Below are positions 37,691 to 45,911 of a DNA stretch of 64,000 nt, one piece after another. Position numbers and translations under genes: made by a program. This DNA comes from Exiguobacterium profundum (GTDB lineage: Bacteria > Bacillota > Bacilli > Exiguobacteriales > Exiguobacteriaceae). The notes below the pieces were generated by a model. The model was not told the DNA's origin. It did not search any database and worked only from the letters and a program-made list of their open reading frames with translations. The stretch is from NCBI RefSeq assembly GCF_001909285.1, contig NZ_MRSV01000001.1, positions 2,400,626 to 2,464,625 of the forward strand, given 5' to 3'. Positions within the stretch are counted from its first letter, which is position 1; each line of letters opens with the position of its first letter.

Positions 37691-37710
37691 ATTCATGAAT
37701 CAGCATTCAT
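37691..37710 (-). promoter_or_regulatory. Candidate FadR operator upstream of etfB
   Basis: On the minus strand ATGAATGCTGATTCATGAAT resembles the FadR palindrome (TGAATGA-N4-TCATTCA) with mismatches. It lies 33 nt upstream of etfB and matches the better boxes at 38348 and 40089. Confidence 0.55.
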
Positions 37711-37737
37711 TTTTTGAGCTAGTGATAGGGCTCACTG

Positions 37738-38316
37738 TTACGTAAGCCCTTTTTTCAACATATGGTGCACATTTGGAAGCGTCGACAACAGATCATACTT
37801 GAAGCCGCTCGCCATCCAACTCGTCACAACCTCATCGATTGTGCCGAAAATCATTTGACGGGCGAGTCGATAGTCTAAATCCTTGTCAAACTCTCCTGTC
37901 TCGATTCCATGTTTGACGACAGAATCGATTAAGTTCAAATACGGTTTGAGCACTTCTCCGATTTTTTGGCGAAGTACCAAGTTCGACTGCCGCAGTTCGA
38001 TTTGTGTCACGACGGCGAGGTCGTAATCTGCCGACAGTTGCTTTAAATGTGATTCAATCAACTGATACAACTTACTCCCAGCTGACGTCTCGCTCTCGAT
38101 TTGTTGTTTCGAGTAGTCGATGAACAGCCCCATCTTCGCTTGGAACAATTCGATTAAGAGATGCTCCTTGTTTTTGAAGTACAAATAGATCGTGCCGTCC
38201 GCGACACCCGCCTCTTTGGCGATGGCTGTCACCTTTGCACCGTGATAGCCATGATTGGCAATTACTTTGACCGCCGCATCAATGATTCGGTCACTTTTCG
38301 AAATATGATTTGTCAT
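37738..38316 (-). CDS. fadR: TetR-family regulator of fatty acid degradation (FadR/YsiA)
   Basis: This 192-residue protein has a TetR-type N-terminal HTH (RIIDAAVKVIANHGYHGAKV, then AIAKEAGVADGTIYLYFKNK) and a helical ligand-binding domain. In B. subtilis FadR is released from DNA by long-chain acyl-CoA. Its place between lcfA and etfB and the palindromes nearby support the same role. Start MTNHISKSD at 38316 has AAGGAG about 10 nt upstream. A box overlapping its own promoter suggests autorepression. Confidence 0.93.
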   Translation of the reverse strand: MTNHISKSDRIIDAAVKVIANHGYHGAKVTAIAKEAGVADGTIYLYFKNKEHLLIELFQAKMGLFIDYSKQQIESETSAGSKLYQLIESHLKQLSADYDLAVVTQIELRQSNLVLRQKIGEVLKPYLNLIDSVVKHGIETGEFDKDLDYRLARQMIFGTIDEVVTSWMASGFKYDLLSTLPNVHHMLKKGLT

Positions 38317-38347
38317 TAACCCCAAGCTCCTTACCGTTGCAGAAAAA

Positions 38348-38365
38348 TGAATGATGGTTCATTCA
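38348..38365 (-). promoter_or_regulatory. FadR operator at the fadR promoter
   Basis: TGAATGA-TGGT-TCATTCA is a perfect 7-bp inverted repeat that fits the Bacillus FadR box. It covers the predicted transcription start of fadR, right after the -10 at 38372. Confidence 0.8.
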
Positions 38366-38371
38366 TTTATT

Positions 38372-38399
38372 ATTCTATCATGCGTACGCTTGGTGTCAA
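38372..38399 (-). promoter_or_regulatory. Promoter of fadR-etfB-etfA
   Basis: Consensus TTGACA (38394-38399) and TAGAAT (38372-38377) are separated by 16 bp. The -35 overlaps the lcfA stop codon. Confidence 0.82.
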
Positions 38400-40069
38400 C
38401 TGCTTTGTTTCACTTGTTTGGCCTTCTCTTCGTCGACGAGGACACGGCGTAAAATCTTACCGACGAACGTCTTCGGCAACTCGTCGCGGAACTCATACAA
38501 CTTCGGCACTTTATAGGCCGCAAGCTTCTCACGACAATGTTTGTCGAGTTCTTCTTCCTTCACACTCGAGCCATCGCGAAGGACGATGAACGCTTTGACC
38601 GTCTCACCCCGATATGGATCTGGGACACCGATACAGACCGCTTCCTTCACGGCCGGATGTTCGTAGAGGACTTCTTCGATTTCACGCGGATAGACATTAA
38701 AGCCACCTGCGATGATCATGTCCTTCTTCCGGTCGACAATATAGAAGAACCCGTCCTCGCCCATGTAGCCGAGGTCACCGGTTGCGAGCCACCCATCTTT
38801 CAAGACGGCTGCCGTTTCCTCCGGTTTCTGCCAGTAGCCTTTCATGACTTGTGGACCGCTCAGCATGATCTCCCCGATTTCACCGATGTCCGCCTCTGTT
38901 TCTCCGTCTGCTTTTACTATTTTAGCAGAAGTATCCGATAACGGGGCACCGATTGAGCCAACAATCCTTTTATCCCACAAGAAGTTCGCATGCGTGACCG
39001 GCGACGTCTCAGACAGACCGTACCCTTCGACAATGCGACCACCCGTGATCTTCTCAAATTCCTCTTGCACTTCGATTGGAAGTGGTGCCGAACCCGAGAT
39101 ACACGCCTCAATCGAAGACAAATCATACTTCTTCAGTTTCGGGTCGTTCAAGATTCCGACATACATCGTTGGTGCGCCCGGGAAGAAGTGTGGCTTTTTC
39201 TTCTGAATCGTCTTTAAGACATCCGTCACTTCGAAACGTGGCACGAGGACAAGCTCATAGCCGTTCGTGACCCCAAAGTTCAGACAGCAAGACATCCCAT
39301 AGACGTGGAAGAACGGCACGACACACAATACGCGTTTCTCGTCCCCGCGATTGTACTTATAGAATAAGTTCGTGATTTGATCGGCGTTCGCGGTCAAGTT
39401 GAAATGGGTCAACATGACACCTTTCGGAAGTCCCGTTGTCCCCCCTGTATATTGAAGAACGGCGACATCTTCTTTCGGTTCGATGTCGAGTGGCGTGATA
39501 GGGTTAAAGTCTTTATAATTTTTGAACGGCGTCGATCCGGTCGTATCGATGACGATATTGTTCTCACGTTTCACTTTGATTGGATACAGTTTGTTTTTCG
39601 GGAATGGTAAGTAATCAGCGATACTCGTCGTGATCACGGTTTGAATCTCCGTCTTCTCACTGACGCGAAGCGTTTTCGGATATAACAGGTCGAGGGTGAT
39701 GACGATTTTGACACCTGCGTCCGTGACGAGGTTTTCTAGCTCACGTTCCGTATAGAGTGGGTTCGTCTGGACGACCGTCCCTCCTGCATAGAGTACGGCA
39801 TAGAACGAGATGACGTATTGAGGACAGTTTGGAAGCATGAGGCTGACGCGGTCGCCTTTTTCAAGCCCTTTCGCTTGAAGCATCGTTCCGAGTCGACGTG
39901 CGGCATCATCGATTTCCGCGAATGTCCACTCCTTTCCGATAAAGGAGACGGCCTTACGATTTGGATAATCCTTTGCTGCGCGAGACAACGCCTCATAGAG
40001 CGGCTTTACCTCATAATCGATTGACTGGGGCATTCCTTCTGGATAATCTTGTAACCACGGTTTGTTCAT
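38396..40069 (-). CDS. lcfA: Long-chain fatty acid--CoA ligase
   Basis: The enzyme activates long-chain fatty acids with ATP and CoA for beta-oxidation. The 557-residue protein has the AMP-binding P-loop YTGGTTGLPKGV, the motif GYGLSETSP and the C-terminal domain hinge DRKKDMIIAGGFNVYPREIE with the catalytic lysine in VGKILRRVL. Start MNKPWLQDYPEG at 40069 has AAGGAGG. It is probably controlled by FadR and CcpA through the boxes upstream. Confidence 0.96.
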   Translation of the reverse strand: MNKPWLQDYPEGMPQSIDYEVKPLYEALSRAAKDYPNRKAVSFIGKEWTFAEIDDAARRLGTMLQAKGLEKGDRVSLMLPNCPQYVISFYAVLYAGGTVVQTNPLYTERELENLVTDAGVKIVITLDLLYPKTLRVSEKTEIQTVITTSIADYLPFPKNKLYPIKVKRENNIVIDTTGSTPFKNYKDFNPITPLDIEPKEDVAVLQYTGGTTGLPKGVMLTHFNLTANADQITNLFYKYNRGDEKRVLCVVPFFHVYGMSCCLNFGVTNGYELVLVPRFEVTDVLKTIQKKKPHFFPGAPTMYVGILNDPKLKKYDLSSIEACISGSAPLPIEVQEEFEKITGGRIVEGYGLSETSPVTHANFLWDKRIVGSIGAPLSDTSAKIVKADGETEADIGEIGEIMLSGPQVMKGYWQKPEETAAVLKDGWLATGDLGYMGEDGFFYIVDRKKDMIIAGGFNVYPREIEEVLYEHPAVKEAVCIGVPDPYRGETVKAFIVLRDGSSVKEEELDKHCREKLAAYKVPKLYEFRDELPKTFVGKILRRVLVDEEKAKQVKQSS

Positions 40070-40088
40070 CGCTGTTCCTCCTTGGAAA

Positions 40089-40102
40089 TGAATACTCATT
40101 CA
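40089..40102 (-). promoter_or_regulatory. FadR operator upstream of lcfA
   Basis: TGAAT-ACTC-ATTCA (inside AATGAATACTCATTCAGTT) is an inverted repeat matching the FadR box core. It lies between the -10 and the lcfA ribosome binding site. Confidence 0.7.
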
Positions 40103-40111
40103 GTTAACCCT

Positions 40112-40137
40112 ATTATAATGCTAAGAAAACGCTTTCA
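40112..40137 (-). promoter_or_regulatory. lcfA -10 element with adjacent cre-like site
   Basis: TATAAT (40112-40117) is preceded by TGAAAGCGTTTTCT (40124-40137), which matches the cre consensus at 13 of 14 positions and covers the -35 region. CcpA binding here would block RNA polymerase. Confidence 0.6.
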
Positions 40138-40171
40138 TCTACCCTTTACCCGATAATTTTCAGAAAATATC

Positions 40172-40204
40172 AAAAAAAGCGATTGGATTTGTCATCCAAT
40201 CGCT
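40172..40204 (-). terminator. Terminator of the DUF4825-like lipoprotein gene
   Basis: AGCGATTGGAT pairs with ATCCAATCGCT around a short loop and is followed by TTTTTTT on the minus strand. It overlaps the stop region. Confidence 0.88.
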
Positions 40205-40205
40205 G

Positions 40206-40670
40206 TCATACCCGCCTAAAATAGGCATCTTTCGAATCCAGTTTTTCAAGCTTCTGATTCATGAGTTGTTGCAATTCTTTTTCATGATGAATATTTGAGA
40301 AGTCAGTCCCGAACCATGCCTCCATTTCAGGTCGAGAGAAGGCATAGGTCCGGTTCGGGAAAGCAAAACGGACGATTTCGGCGTTCGGGATGAGGGTGAA
40401 ATAGGCAGCCGCATTCCGAATCGCCAGATGTTCTTGTTCCGCTCGTTCCATACCCGGGTCTTCGTAACGGACGGTCAACCCATAAGGACGCTTCTTCGTC
40501 TGCAGTTCGACCGATCGATAGCATTCATGTAGCGGCAAACTTCCGGCAATGCCGACGACGGCTGCATTGTCCCCGACTTTCGCCCCTTTGTATTCAAAGG
40601 CGTCCGGTTCCGGGTTCATACATCCTGCCAGTGAAATGACGAGTACGAGCAACAGACAGAAGCGTTTCAT
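40206..40670 (-). CDS. Putative lipoprotein, DUF4825-like
   Basis: This 154-residue protein has a lipoprotein signal peptide, LVLVISLAGCMNPEP, with Cys17 as the likely lipidated residue. After it comes KGAKVGDNAAVVGIAGSLPL, then ELQTKKRPYGLTVRYE. This pattern (GDN, LPL, then E-L-Q-T-x-x-x-P-Y-G-L-x-x-x-Y) is that of DUF4825. Such domains often occur with regulators or transporters, but the function is unknown. It follows the ABC transporter genes by 12 nt and is probably in the same operon. Confidence 0.75.
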   Translation of the reverse strand: MKRFCLLLVLVISLAGCMNPEPDAFEYKGAKVGDNAAVVGIAGSLPLHECYRSVELQTKKRPYGLTVRYEDPGMERAEQEHLAIRNAAAYFTLIPNAEIVRFAFPNRTYAFSRPEMEAWFGTDFSNIHHEKELQQLMNQKLEKLDSKDAYFRRV

Positions 40671-40682
40671 AGGTGTCCCTCC

Positions 40683-41813
40683 TTACGATTTGAGTCTCAA
40701 GTTGAAGCGATAAAGCAAACGCTTAGCGAGTAAGTGTGCTAAGAACGCTCCGATCACAAAGCCTACGATGTATAACATACTGTTCGCTTGATACGTGAAT
40801 GTCGTGAACACAATTCCTGTGAACATCGCGATACATCCAACGATGATAATGTGGACGAGCCATAACCAGTTGTTGAACATGAAGAAACGACCGTTGTTTT
40901 CTTGCGGTGCACGATTGTACATCCAAGCTCCTAACCATAATGACAAGACAATAAAGACGATAGACGATGGAATGCTAATCGTGACGAACTCTTGCCAATA
41001 CTGATCGGATCGAATGTATTCATATAAAGATAAATTCATCAAGTTACCGAGTGGTGAGATGGCTTGAATAAATACACTTTCATAAGCTGAATCGATTAAC
41101 CAACCCAACGCATCACCTCGACCAGTCAGCGAGTAAGCTGATCCTTGAATCAATGCGAGAATTCCTAACGGGAAAATCAAGGCGACAAACGACCACACTG
41201 ATTGAGAAATCGATTCCCCACCGAACGATCCCATCCATAAAGCCAACGAGAATAACGAGATCCCAATCAAGGCGATATACAGGACGATCACGATCGATTT
41301 AAATACGGTCCCTTCTAATAAGAAGGAATAACGGGAAGTGGCGACCAATGCAAACATCGCGATACTTCCTAACAGCGTGGACATGATAATCCCACTTGCC
41401 CCCAACACCCATTTTGATATGTACAGCTGGGTGCGGGTGAAGGGGAGCGACATCGAAAAGTCCGACATTTGACTGTTTCGTTCGGCACCAATGAGCGACG
41501 TGGCCATGAGCGCACTAAACACGACGAATAAGAATACAACTGGTCCTACCGGAATGACATCACCTATGTCACCAAGATAGAAAGCTAAACTCGAATCAGG
41601 GTCGAAGAAGGACTCAACCGTCAGGCGATCTCGTTCTTCAAACGGGATCCCGTAATCTACAGAATTCGCTCGTGCATCTTTAATCTGCTCATCAAACTGT
41701 TCGAATTGTGTCCAAGCCGGCACAGTGAAGGCGACGACTCCTAAGAAGACGAGCAGCATCCAAAGCAACGACACTTGCTTCCAATCTTTCTTTAACAATA
41801 CTTTAGACAACAT
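40683..41813 (-). CDS. ABC-2 type transporter permease
   Basis: This 376-residue membrane protein has a short cytoplasmic start, a first helix (VSLLWMLLVFLGVVAFTVPA), an extracellular loop, then five or more helices. SLIGAERNSQMSDFSMSLPFTRTQLYISKWV is the typical cytosolic signature of ABC-2 permeases. It overlaps the ATPase gene upstream by 11 nt and forms a two-component exporter with it. The substrate is unknown; YtrA-controlled relatives respond to cell-wall antibiotics or lipids. Confidence 0.85.
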   Translation of the reverse strand: MLSKVLLKKDWKQVSLLWMLLVFLGVVAFTVPAWTQFEQFDEQIKDARANSVDYGIPFEERDRLTVESFFDPDSSLAFYLGDIGDVIPVGPVVFLFVVFSALMATSLIGAERNSQMSDFSMSLPFTRTQLYISKWVLGASGIIMSTLLGSIAMFALVATSRYSFLLEGTVFKSIVIVLYIALIGISLFSLALWMGSFGGESISQSVWSFVALIFPLGILALIQGSAYSLTGRGDALGWLIDSAYESVFIQAISPLGNLMNLSLYEYIRSDQYWQEFVTISIPSSIVFIVLSLWLGAWMYNRAPQENNGRFFMFNNWLWLVHIIIVGCIAMFTGIVFTTFTYQANSMLYIVGFVIGAFLAHLLAKRLLYRFNLRLKS

Positions 41814-42684
41814 GGGCTTCTCCTCCTAACTGGACACGGAAGACGTCTTCAAGAGACATCGGAATCTCTTCGATGAGCATCGGATTATATGAATCGATGA
41901 ACGTTTCGAGCTCTTCCGTCCGTTCTTTCGCCATGAACAGCACGACACGTCCCGTCACGCTAATGATTTCGATATCTTTTCGTTCGAGCAGTTCGACCGG
42001 GACATGGTCGTTGAAGACGACTTGCCACTTGATGCTGAGGGCACGTGCCTCTTCGAGTGACAAGATCGCTTTGACACGTCCATTCTCAATCATGATGATG
42101 CGGTCAGCGATGCGTTCGAGTTCATGGAGTTGGTGACTTGAGACGATGATTGAGCAGTTCCGATTCTCGACTTGGGCAATCATCAGTTTTAACACATCGG
42201 ATTTGGCGACGACATCAAGTCCGTCCGTCGGTTCGTCGAGCAGGTAGTACTTCGCTTGGACGGCGAAGGCGAGTGATAACGTCACGAGTGCCTTTTGTCC
42301 TTTAGAAAGCTGGCGGATCTTTTTGTTGTCGATGTTGTATCGTGTCAATGTCTCACGGAAGACGGTACGGTTGAAGGATGGATAGATCGATTCATACAGG
42401 TCCGTCGCCTCGTTCACCGTATAATTTTTGAGCGCATCGGCTGAATCCGGTACGAAGATGACGTCACGCTTCAATCCCGCATCTTTAAAGATACTTTTCG
42501 AACCATAGAGCACGTCGCCCATATCTGGGCGAATGATGCCGACCATCGTGCGGAGAAGCGTTGTCTTACCGGCACCGTTACGTCCGACGAGCGCAATAAT
42601 TTCTCCAGATTCGACCGTAAAGTCGATGCCATCGAGTATCGTTTGACGGTCAATTTTTTTACTTAACTGTTCAACTTTCAGCAT
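41803..42684 (-). CDS. ABC transporter ATP-binding protein
   Basis: The 293-residue ATPase has Walker A GRNGAGKT (34-41), the signature LSKGQ in RQLSKGQKALVTLSLAF, Walker B YYLLDEPTDGLD and the switch His in SIIVSSHQLHELE. A C-terminal 80-residue extension is typical of ABC-2 exporters of the YtrB/EcsA kind. The start overlaps the GntR gene by 14 nt. Confidence 0.92.
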   Translation of the reverse strand: MLKVEQLSKKIDRQTILDGIDFTVESGEIIALVGRNGAGKTTLLRTMVGIIRPDMGDVLYGSKSIFKDAGLKRDVIFVPDSADALKNYTVNEATDLYESIYPSFNRTVFRETLTRYNIDNKKIRQLSKGQKALVTLSLAFAVQAKYYLLDEPTDGLDVVAKSDVLKLMIAQVENRNCSIIVSSHQLHELERIADRIIMIENGRVKAILSLEEARALSIKWQVVFNDHVPVELLERKDIEIISVTGRVVLFMAKERTEELETFIDSYNPMLIEEIPMSLEDVFRVQLGGEAHVV

Positions 42685-43060
42685 TGGATTTCCCTACTTT
42701 CTCATATTCCGTTCGCAATACGTCAATGGCTTCGTCTAACGGCACGTTCGCATAGTGGCAATCGATCGCAATCTTTTTGATCGAGGCGATGACCGGCTCA
42801 CGTGCCGCATCATCGTCCACCCAGTCCTCGGAGACGAACGTCCCACGTCCACGTCGCATCTCGAGCAGCCCGAGCCGTTCCAACTCCTGATACGCCTTAC
42901 TGACCGTATTCGGATTGATGACGAGATCGGTGGCGAGTTCACGCACGGACATCACCTTATCTCCTGGTCGTAAAATTCCACGGATAACAAGTTCTTTCGT
43001 TTGATTGACGATTTGCTCGTATAGCGGTTCTGAACTTTTCATATCGATTTTGTATAACAT
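42671..43060 (-). CDS. GntR-family regulator, YtrA subfamily
   Basis: This 129-residue protein has a GntR winged helix (PLYEQIVNQTKELVIRGILR; SVRELATDLVINPNTVSKAYQELERLG) and the short two-helix C-terminal tail of the YtrA subfamily. Members sit first in operons with the ABC transporter they repress, as here. The ATG at 43060 follows a GAGGGTG site. An inverted repeat in its own promoter is the likely operator. Confidence 0.92.
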   Translation of the reverse strand: MLYKIDMKSSEPLYEQIVNQTKELVIRGILRPGDKVMSVRELATDLVINPNTVSKAYQELERLGLLEMRRGRGTFVSEDWVDDDAAREPVIASIKKIAIDCHYANVPLDEAIDVLRTEYEKVGKSNAES

Positions 43061-43100
43061 GGGTCACACCCTCTCATAATCAATGTTACTCTTTAAGTGT

Positions 43101-43129
43101 ATTATATGTATTAGTACACGCAATTACAA
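43101..43129 (-). promoter_or_regulatory. Promoter and operator of the GntR-ABC operon
   Basis: TTGTAA (43124-43129) and TATAAT (43101-43106) are 17 bp apart. Inside the spacer lies TGTA-CTAA-TACA (43107-43118), a palindrome suitable for YtrA-type autorepression. Confidence 0.75.
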
Positions 43130-43174
43130 TAGTTCTTTGAGGGCACTTTTAGTTTACAGCGAAATGGAAATGAT

Positions 43175-43203
43175 TTGAATAAGACTTTGGACCGAGGTAT
43201 TCT
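43175..43203 (+). promoter_or_regulatory. Promoter of the 255-residue exported protein gene
   Basis: TTGAAT (43175-43180) and TATTCT (43198-43203) are 17 bp apart, with the start codon about 37 nt downstream. Confidence 0.6.
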
Positions 43204-43240
43204 CCTTCAATATCAGGTAGATTGAACGAGAGGTGACGAA

Positions 43241-44008
43241 ATGATTAAAAAACGATTACTGGCAGGTATGGCCGGTGGGTTTCTTGCTGGCGGCCTCTTC
43301 GTATATACGACGCTTGAAAAGTCAGAGGCACGGGAGACTTATACCGCGTATGTGAAGGAAACGTACAACGAACAAGCCGATATCGAACTGTCTCGCGACT
43401 GGCATATGGGCGGTTATATCGGGGAAATGACATTGACGAAAGAACCATTCGTTGGAACTTACTATCTTGAAACGTATGGTGACGGCTCCATCCACGATAA
43501 CGTGCTCGAGACGTATTGGGAACGCGAGGCAGAGCGGACGATTCACGAGCGACTCGTGTCGCAAGGAATCATAAAAGAAGAAGAGACCGTCCGTGCGGAA
43601 GTACCGACCGGAGTGTCCGATGATGCGCAAGCAAAAGTCAGCCCGACCCCGACGTCCATCTATGAAACGAATCCGAAGACGTATCTCGACGTCTCGATCA
43701 TGTTTCATGAAGACTGGAACAATACGGACGAACAGAAACAACGGATTCTCGACGTCATGCGCGTAGTGGAATCCGATGTCTATTGGATTCACTTCTCGTT
43801 CGACGGAAAGCCTGGAGGAAATGACGATTACACAGAACGGTACATGATGTTCACGCGCAAAGCGTCTGACATCGACCCGTCCTTCCTCGACGTGCGGACG
43901 ATTGAGGACTTGAATGCCTACGACCGAATGTATGGATTCGACGAGACGACATTCACGACAGAATATCGATTTGATGGCACCCCTATCGAAGAGGAGACGA
44001 CACAATAA
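43241..44008 (+). CDS. Exported or membrane-anchored protein of unknown function
   Basis: The 255-residue protein starts with KKRLLAGMAGGFLAGGLFVY, one hydrophobic segment that acts as an uncleaved anchor or signal peptide. The rest is soluble, acidic and rich in Tyr, Glu and Asp. It has no Cys and no motif I recognise. ATG at 43241 has GAGAGGTGA upstream. It is a single gene with its own terminator. I propose no function. Confidence 0.75.
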   Translation: MIKKRLLAGMAGGFLAGGLFVYTTLEKSEARETYTAYVKETYNEQADIELSRDWHMGGYIGEMTLTKEPFVGTYYLETYGDGSIHDNVLETYWEREAERTIHERLVSQGIIKEEETVRAEVPTGVSDDAQAKVSPTPTSIYETNPKTYLDVSIMFHEDWNNTDEQKQRILDVMRVVESDVYWIHFSFDGKPGGNDDYTERYMMFTRKASDIDPSFLDVRTIEDLNAYDRMYGFDETTFTTEYRFDGTPIEEETTQ

Positions 44009-44025
44009 TCCGGTGTCGTCTTTTT
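43996..44025 (+). terminator. Terminator overlapping the end of the 255-residue protein gene
   Basis: GACGACAC pairs with GTGTCGTC around a 9-nt loop and is followed by TTTTT. The stem begins inside the last codons of the gene. Confidence 0.85.
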
Positions 44026-44032
44026 CGAGCGT

Positions 44033-44093
44033 TTGACTTTACAGGCAATCCAAAACGTTGTATCGTTTGACAAGTCAACGATTGATAAGTCAA
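44033..44093 (+). promoter_or_regulatory. Promoter and twin operator of the marR operon
   Basis: A likely -35 TTGACT (44033-44038) is followed by TTGTAT (44058-44063) at a long 19-bp spacing. Downstream are two near-identical palindromes, TTGACAAGTCAA (44067-44078) and TTGATAAGTCAA (44082-44093), 15 bp apart start to start. They are good MarR-dimer operators for autoregulation. Confidence 0.65.
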
Positions 44094-44112
44094 TTGAGAA
44101 AGGTGGGACGCA

Positions 44113-44523
44113 ATGGACCTACGTGAAATCAGCCGATTACTTTACCAAATCAAGTTGGCGGAACAAAACGTCGCATCGTCGTTCGAACGGGAGACGGGCT
44201 TCAGCCTGACCCGCTACGAGATGTTACAAGTCGTCAAAGAACGAGGCGTTTGTTCGCAACGCGTGATTAAAGAAGAGATGAAAATCGACAATGCCGCCAT
44301 CACCCGACATTTGAAAATCCTTGAAGAGAAAGGGTATGTCGTCAGAGAGCGAAACGCGGAGAACCATCGCGAGATGTTCGTCCGTGTGACAGAGAAAGCA
44401 GAGCAAGACCTCGGGCACTGCGAACGAGACGAACAGACCAACCACCTCGTCTTACAAGCCTTGTCCGCTGAAGAGATTCAACACTTATCCGGACTGCTTC
44501 AAAAATTGAACAGTCACACCTAA
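44113..44523 (+). CDS. MarR-family transcriptional regulator
   Basis: This 136-residue winged-helix protein shows the MarR layout: a helix, TRYEMLQVVKERGVCSQRVI, recognition helix NAAITRHLKILEEKGYVVRE and wing RNAENHREMFVRVTEKAEQ. MarR repressors are often released by phenols, quinones or thiol stress, consistent with the nitroreductase and monooxygenase genes downstream. Two Cys (VCSQ and HCERDE) could sense oxidation, but this is a guess. AGGTGGG precedes the ATG at 44113. Confidence 0.92.
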   Translation: MDLREISRLLYQIKLAEQNVASSFERETGFSLTRYEMLQVVKERGVCSQRVIKEEMKIDNAAITRHLKILEEKGYVVRERNAENHREMFVRVTEKAEQDLGHCERDEQTNHLVLQALSAEEIQHLSGLLQKLNSHT

Positions 44524-44546
44524 ACAGAGAAAGAAGGAATTCACCA

Positions 44547-45185
44547 ATGGCAACTACATTCGAAAACAATACATTTACAGACGTTATGTTCGGTCGTAAA
44601 TCAATCCGTGTCTATGACGAGAACGTGAAAATCTCACAAGAAGAAATGCTCGAGATGATTCAAGAAGCAACGACTGCCCCATCATCGGTCAACATGCAAC
44701 CATGGCGCTTCGTCGTCGTCGAGAGCCCAGAAGCGAAAGAGACGCTCAAACCACTCATCCGTTTCAACACACGTCAAAACGACACGTCTTCTGCGATGCT
44801 CCTCATCTTCGGAGACATGGAGTGCTACGAGTACGGCGAACAAATCTACGATCAAGCGGTCGCAGAAGGCAAAATGCCACAAGAAGTGCGTGACCAACAG
44901 CTCGGCGCAATCATCCCTTACTACAAAAACCTCTCGAAACAAGAGATGAACGACATCGTGAAAATCGATGCGAGTCTTGCAGCGATGCAATTCATGCTCA
45001 CAGCCCGTGCACACGGCTATGACACGAACCCAATCGGTGGTTTCGAGAAAGACCAGCTTGCAGAAGCGTTCGGTCTCGATAAAGATCGCTACGTACCAGT
45101 CATGATCTTGTCTGTAGGGAAAGCAGCAGAAGAAGGTTACGAATCAGTCCGTCTTGACGCTCAAACGGTCACATCGTTCAAATAA
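44547..45185 (+). CDS. Nitroreductase-family flavoprotein
   Basis: The 212-residue protein has the FMN-binding N-terminus FGRKSIRVYDENVKISQEEM, then the substrate-side segment TTAPSSVNMQPWRFVVVE and the C-terminal pattern of family members (DTNPIGGFEKDQLAEAFGL, then VPVMILSVGKAAEEGYESVR). Such NAD(P)H-dependent enzymes reduce nitroaromatics or quinones in two-electron steps. It follows marR by 23 nt and precedes a monooxygenase-like gene, which suggests a quinone or electrophile detoxification operon. Confidence 0.9.
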   Translation: MATTFENNTFTDVMFGRKSIRVYDENVKISQEEMLEMIQEATTAPSSVNMQPWRFVVVESPEAKETLKPLIRFNTRQNDTSSAMLLIFGDMECYEYGEQIYDQAVAEGKMPQEVRDQQLGAIIPYYKNLSKQEMNDIVKIDASLAAMQFMLTARAHGYDTNPIGGFEKDQLAEAFGLDKDRYVPVMILSVGKAAEEGYESVRLDAQTVTSFK

Positions 45186-45212
45186 TTCACCACACAATCG
45201 GAGGAATCAACC

Positions 45213-45497
45213 ATGATCTTAGTCAACGCCACATTCGATATCCAAGCATCACAACGCGAGAACTTCTTGCGTGACATCCAAGTCTTGATCGACTCATCAA
45301 AACAAGAAGCGGGCTGCGTCGGATATGACCTATACGAGTCAACGTCTGTCGAGAACCGTTTCGTCATGATCGAGAACTGGGAAGACCAAGCCGCTCTCGA
45401 GCAGCACAACCAAAACCAGGTCCTCATCAACTTCGCACAAAACGTGGCGAACTACGTGTCTGCAAAACCAGTCGTACAAGTAGCAGCGGTCAACTAA
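45213..45497 (+). CDS. Antibiotic biosynthesis monooxygenase (ABM) domain protein
   Basis: This 94-residue single-domain protein has the ABM dimeric alpha/beta-barrel pattern: ILVNATFDIQASQRENFLRD, SKQEAGCVGYDLYES and FVMIENWEDQAALEQHNQNQ. Relatives include quinol monooxygenases (YgiN-like) and haem oxygenases; the substrate is open. RBS GGAGGA lies upstream. It is in the marR operon. Confidence 0.88.
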   Translation: MILVNATFDIQASQRENFLRDIQVLIDSSKQEAGCVGYDLYESTSVENRFVMIENWEDQAALEQHNQNQVLINFAQNVANYVSAKPVVQVAAVN

Positions 45498-45498
45498 T

Positions 45499-45861
45499 AT
45501 GTCGACGCTCACCCTTGTGTTCGGAACGCTTGTCGCCATCGAATTCTTCTATATCTTCTATTTAGAGACGATTGCGACGGCATCCTCGTCGACGTCACGC
45601 GTCTTCCGTATGTCGAAAGACGAGCTAACGAGAGACTCGGTGTCGGTTTTGTTCAAAAATCAAGGCGTCTATAACGGATTGATTGGGGTCGGACTCTTGT
45701 ACGGACTCTATCTTTCCCCCAACCCGGTCGAGATTGTCACCATGATTCTGCTCTATATCATTCTCGTTGCCCTATATGGCAGTATCACGAGTGACAAGAA
45801 GATTATCCTGACACAAGGTGGGCTTGCCATCTTGACGTTGATCTCGATGGTGATCTTATGA
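45499..45861 (+). CDS. DUF1304-family membrane protein
   Basis: The 120-residue protein has four hydrophobic helices and the DUF1304 pattern: helix 1 with EFFYIFYLE, then RVFRMSKDELTRDSVSVLFKNQGVYNGLIGVGLLYGLYL. Its role is unknown. It begins 2 nt after the ABM gene and is the last gene of the operon. Confidence 0.85.
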   Translation: MSTLTLVFGTLVAIEFFYIFYLETIATASSSTSRVFRMSKDELTRDSVSVLFKNQGVYNGLIGVGLLYGLYLSPNPVEIVTMILLYIILVALYGSITSDKKIILTQGGLAILTLISMVIL

Positions 45862-45864
45862 CAG

Positions 45865-45905
45865 AAAAAGCGTCCGACCTGAGAAATGGTCGGACGCTTT
45901 TTTAT
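45865..45905 (+). terminator. Terminator of the marR-nitroreductase operon
   Basis: AAAAAGCGTCCGACC pairs perfectly with GGTCGGACGCTTTTT. It marks the edge of the core-like sequence; AT-rich accessory DNA follows. Confidence 0.92.
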
Positions 45906-45911
45906 TGAGTG

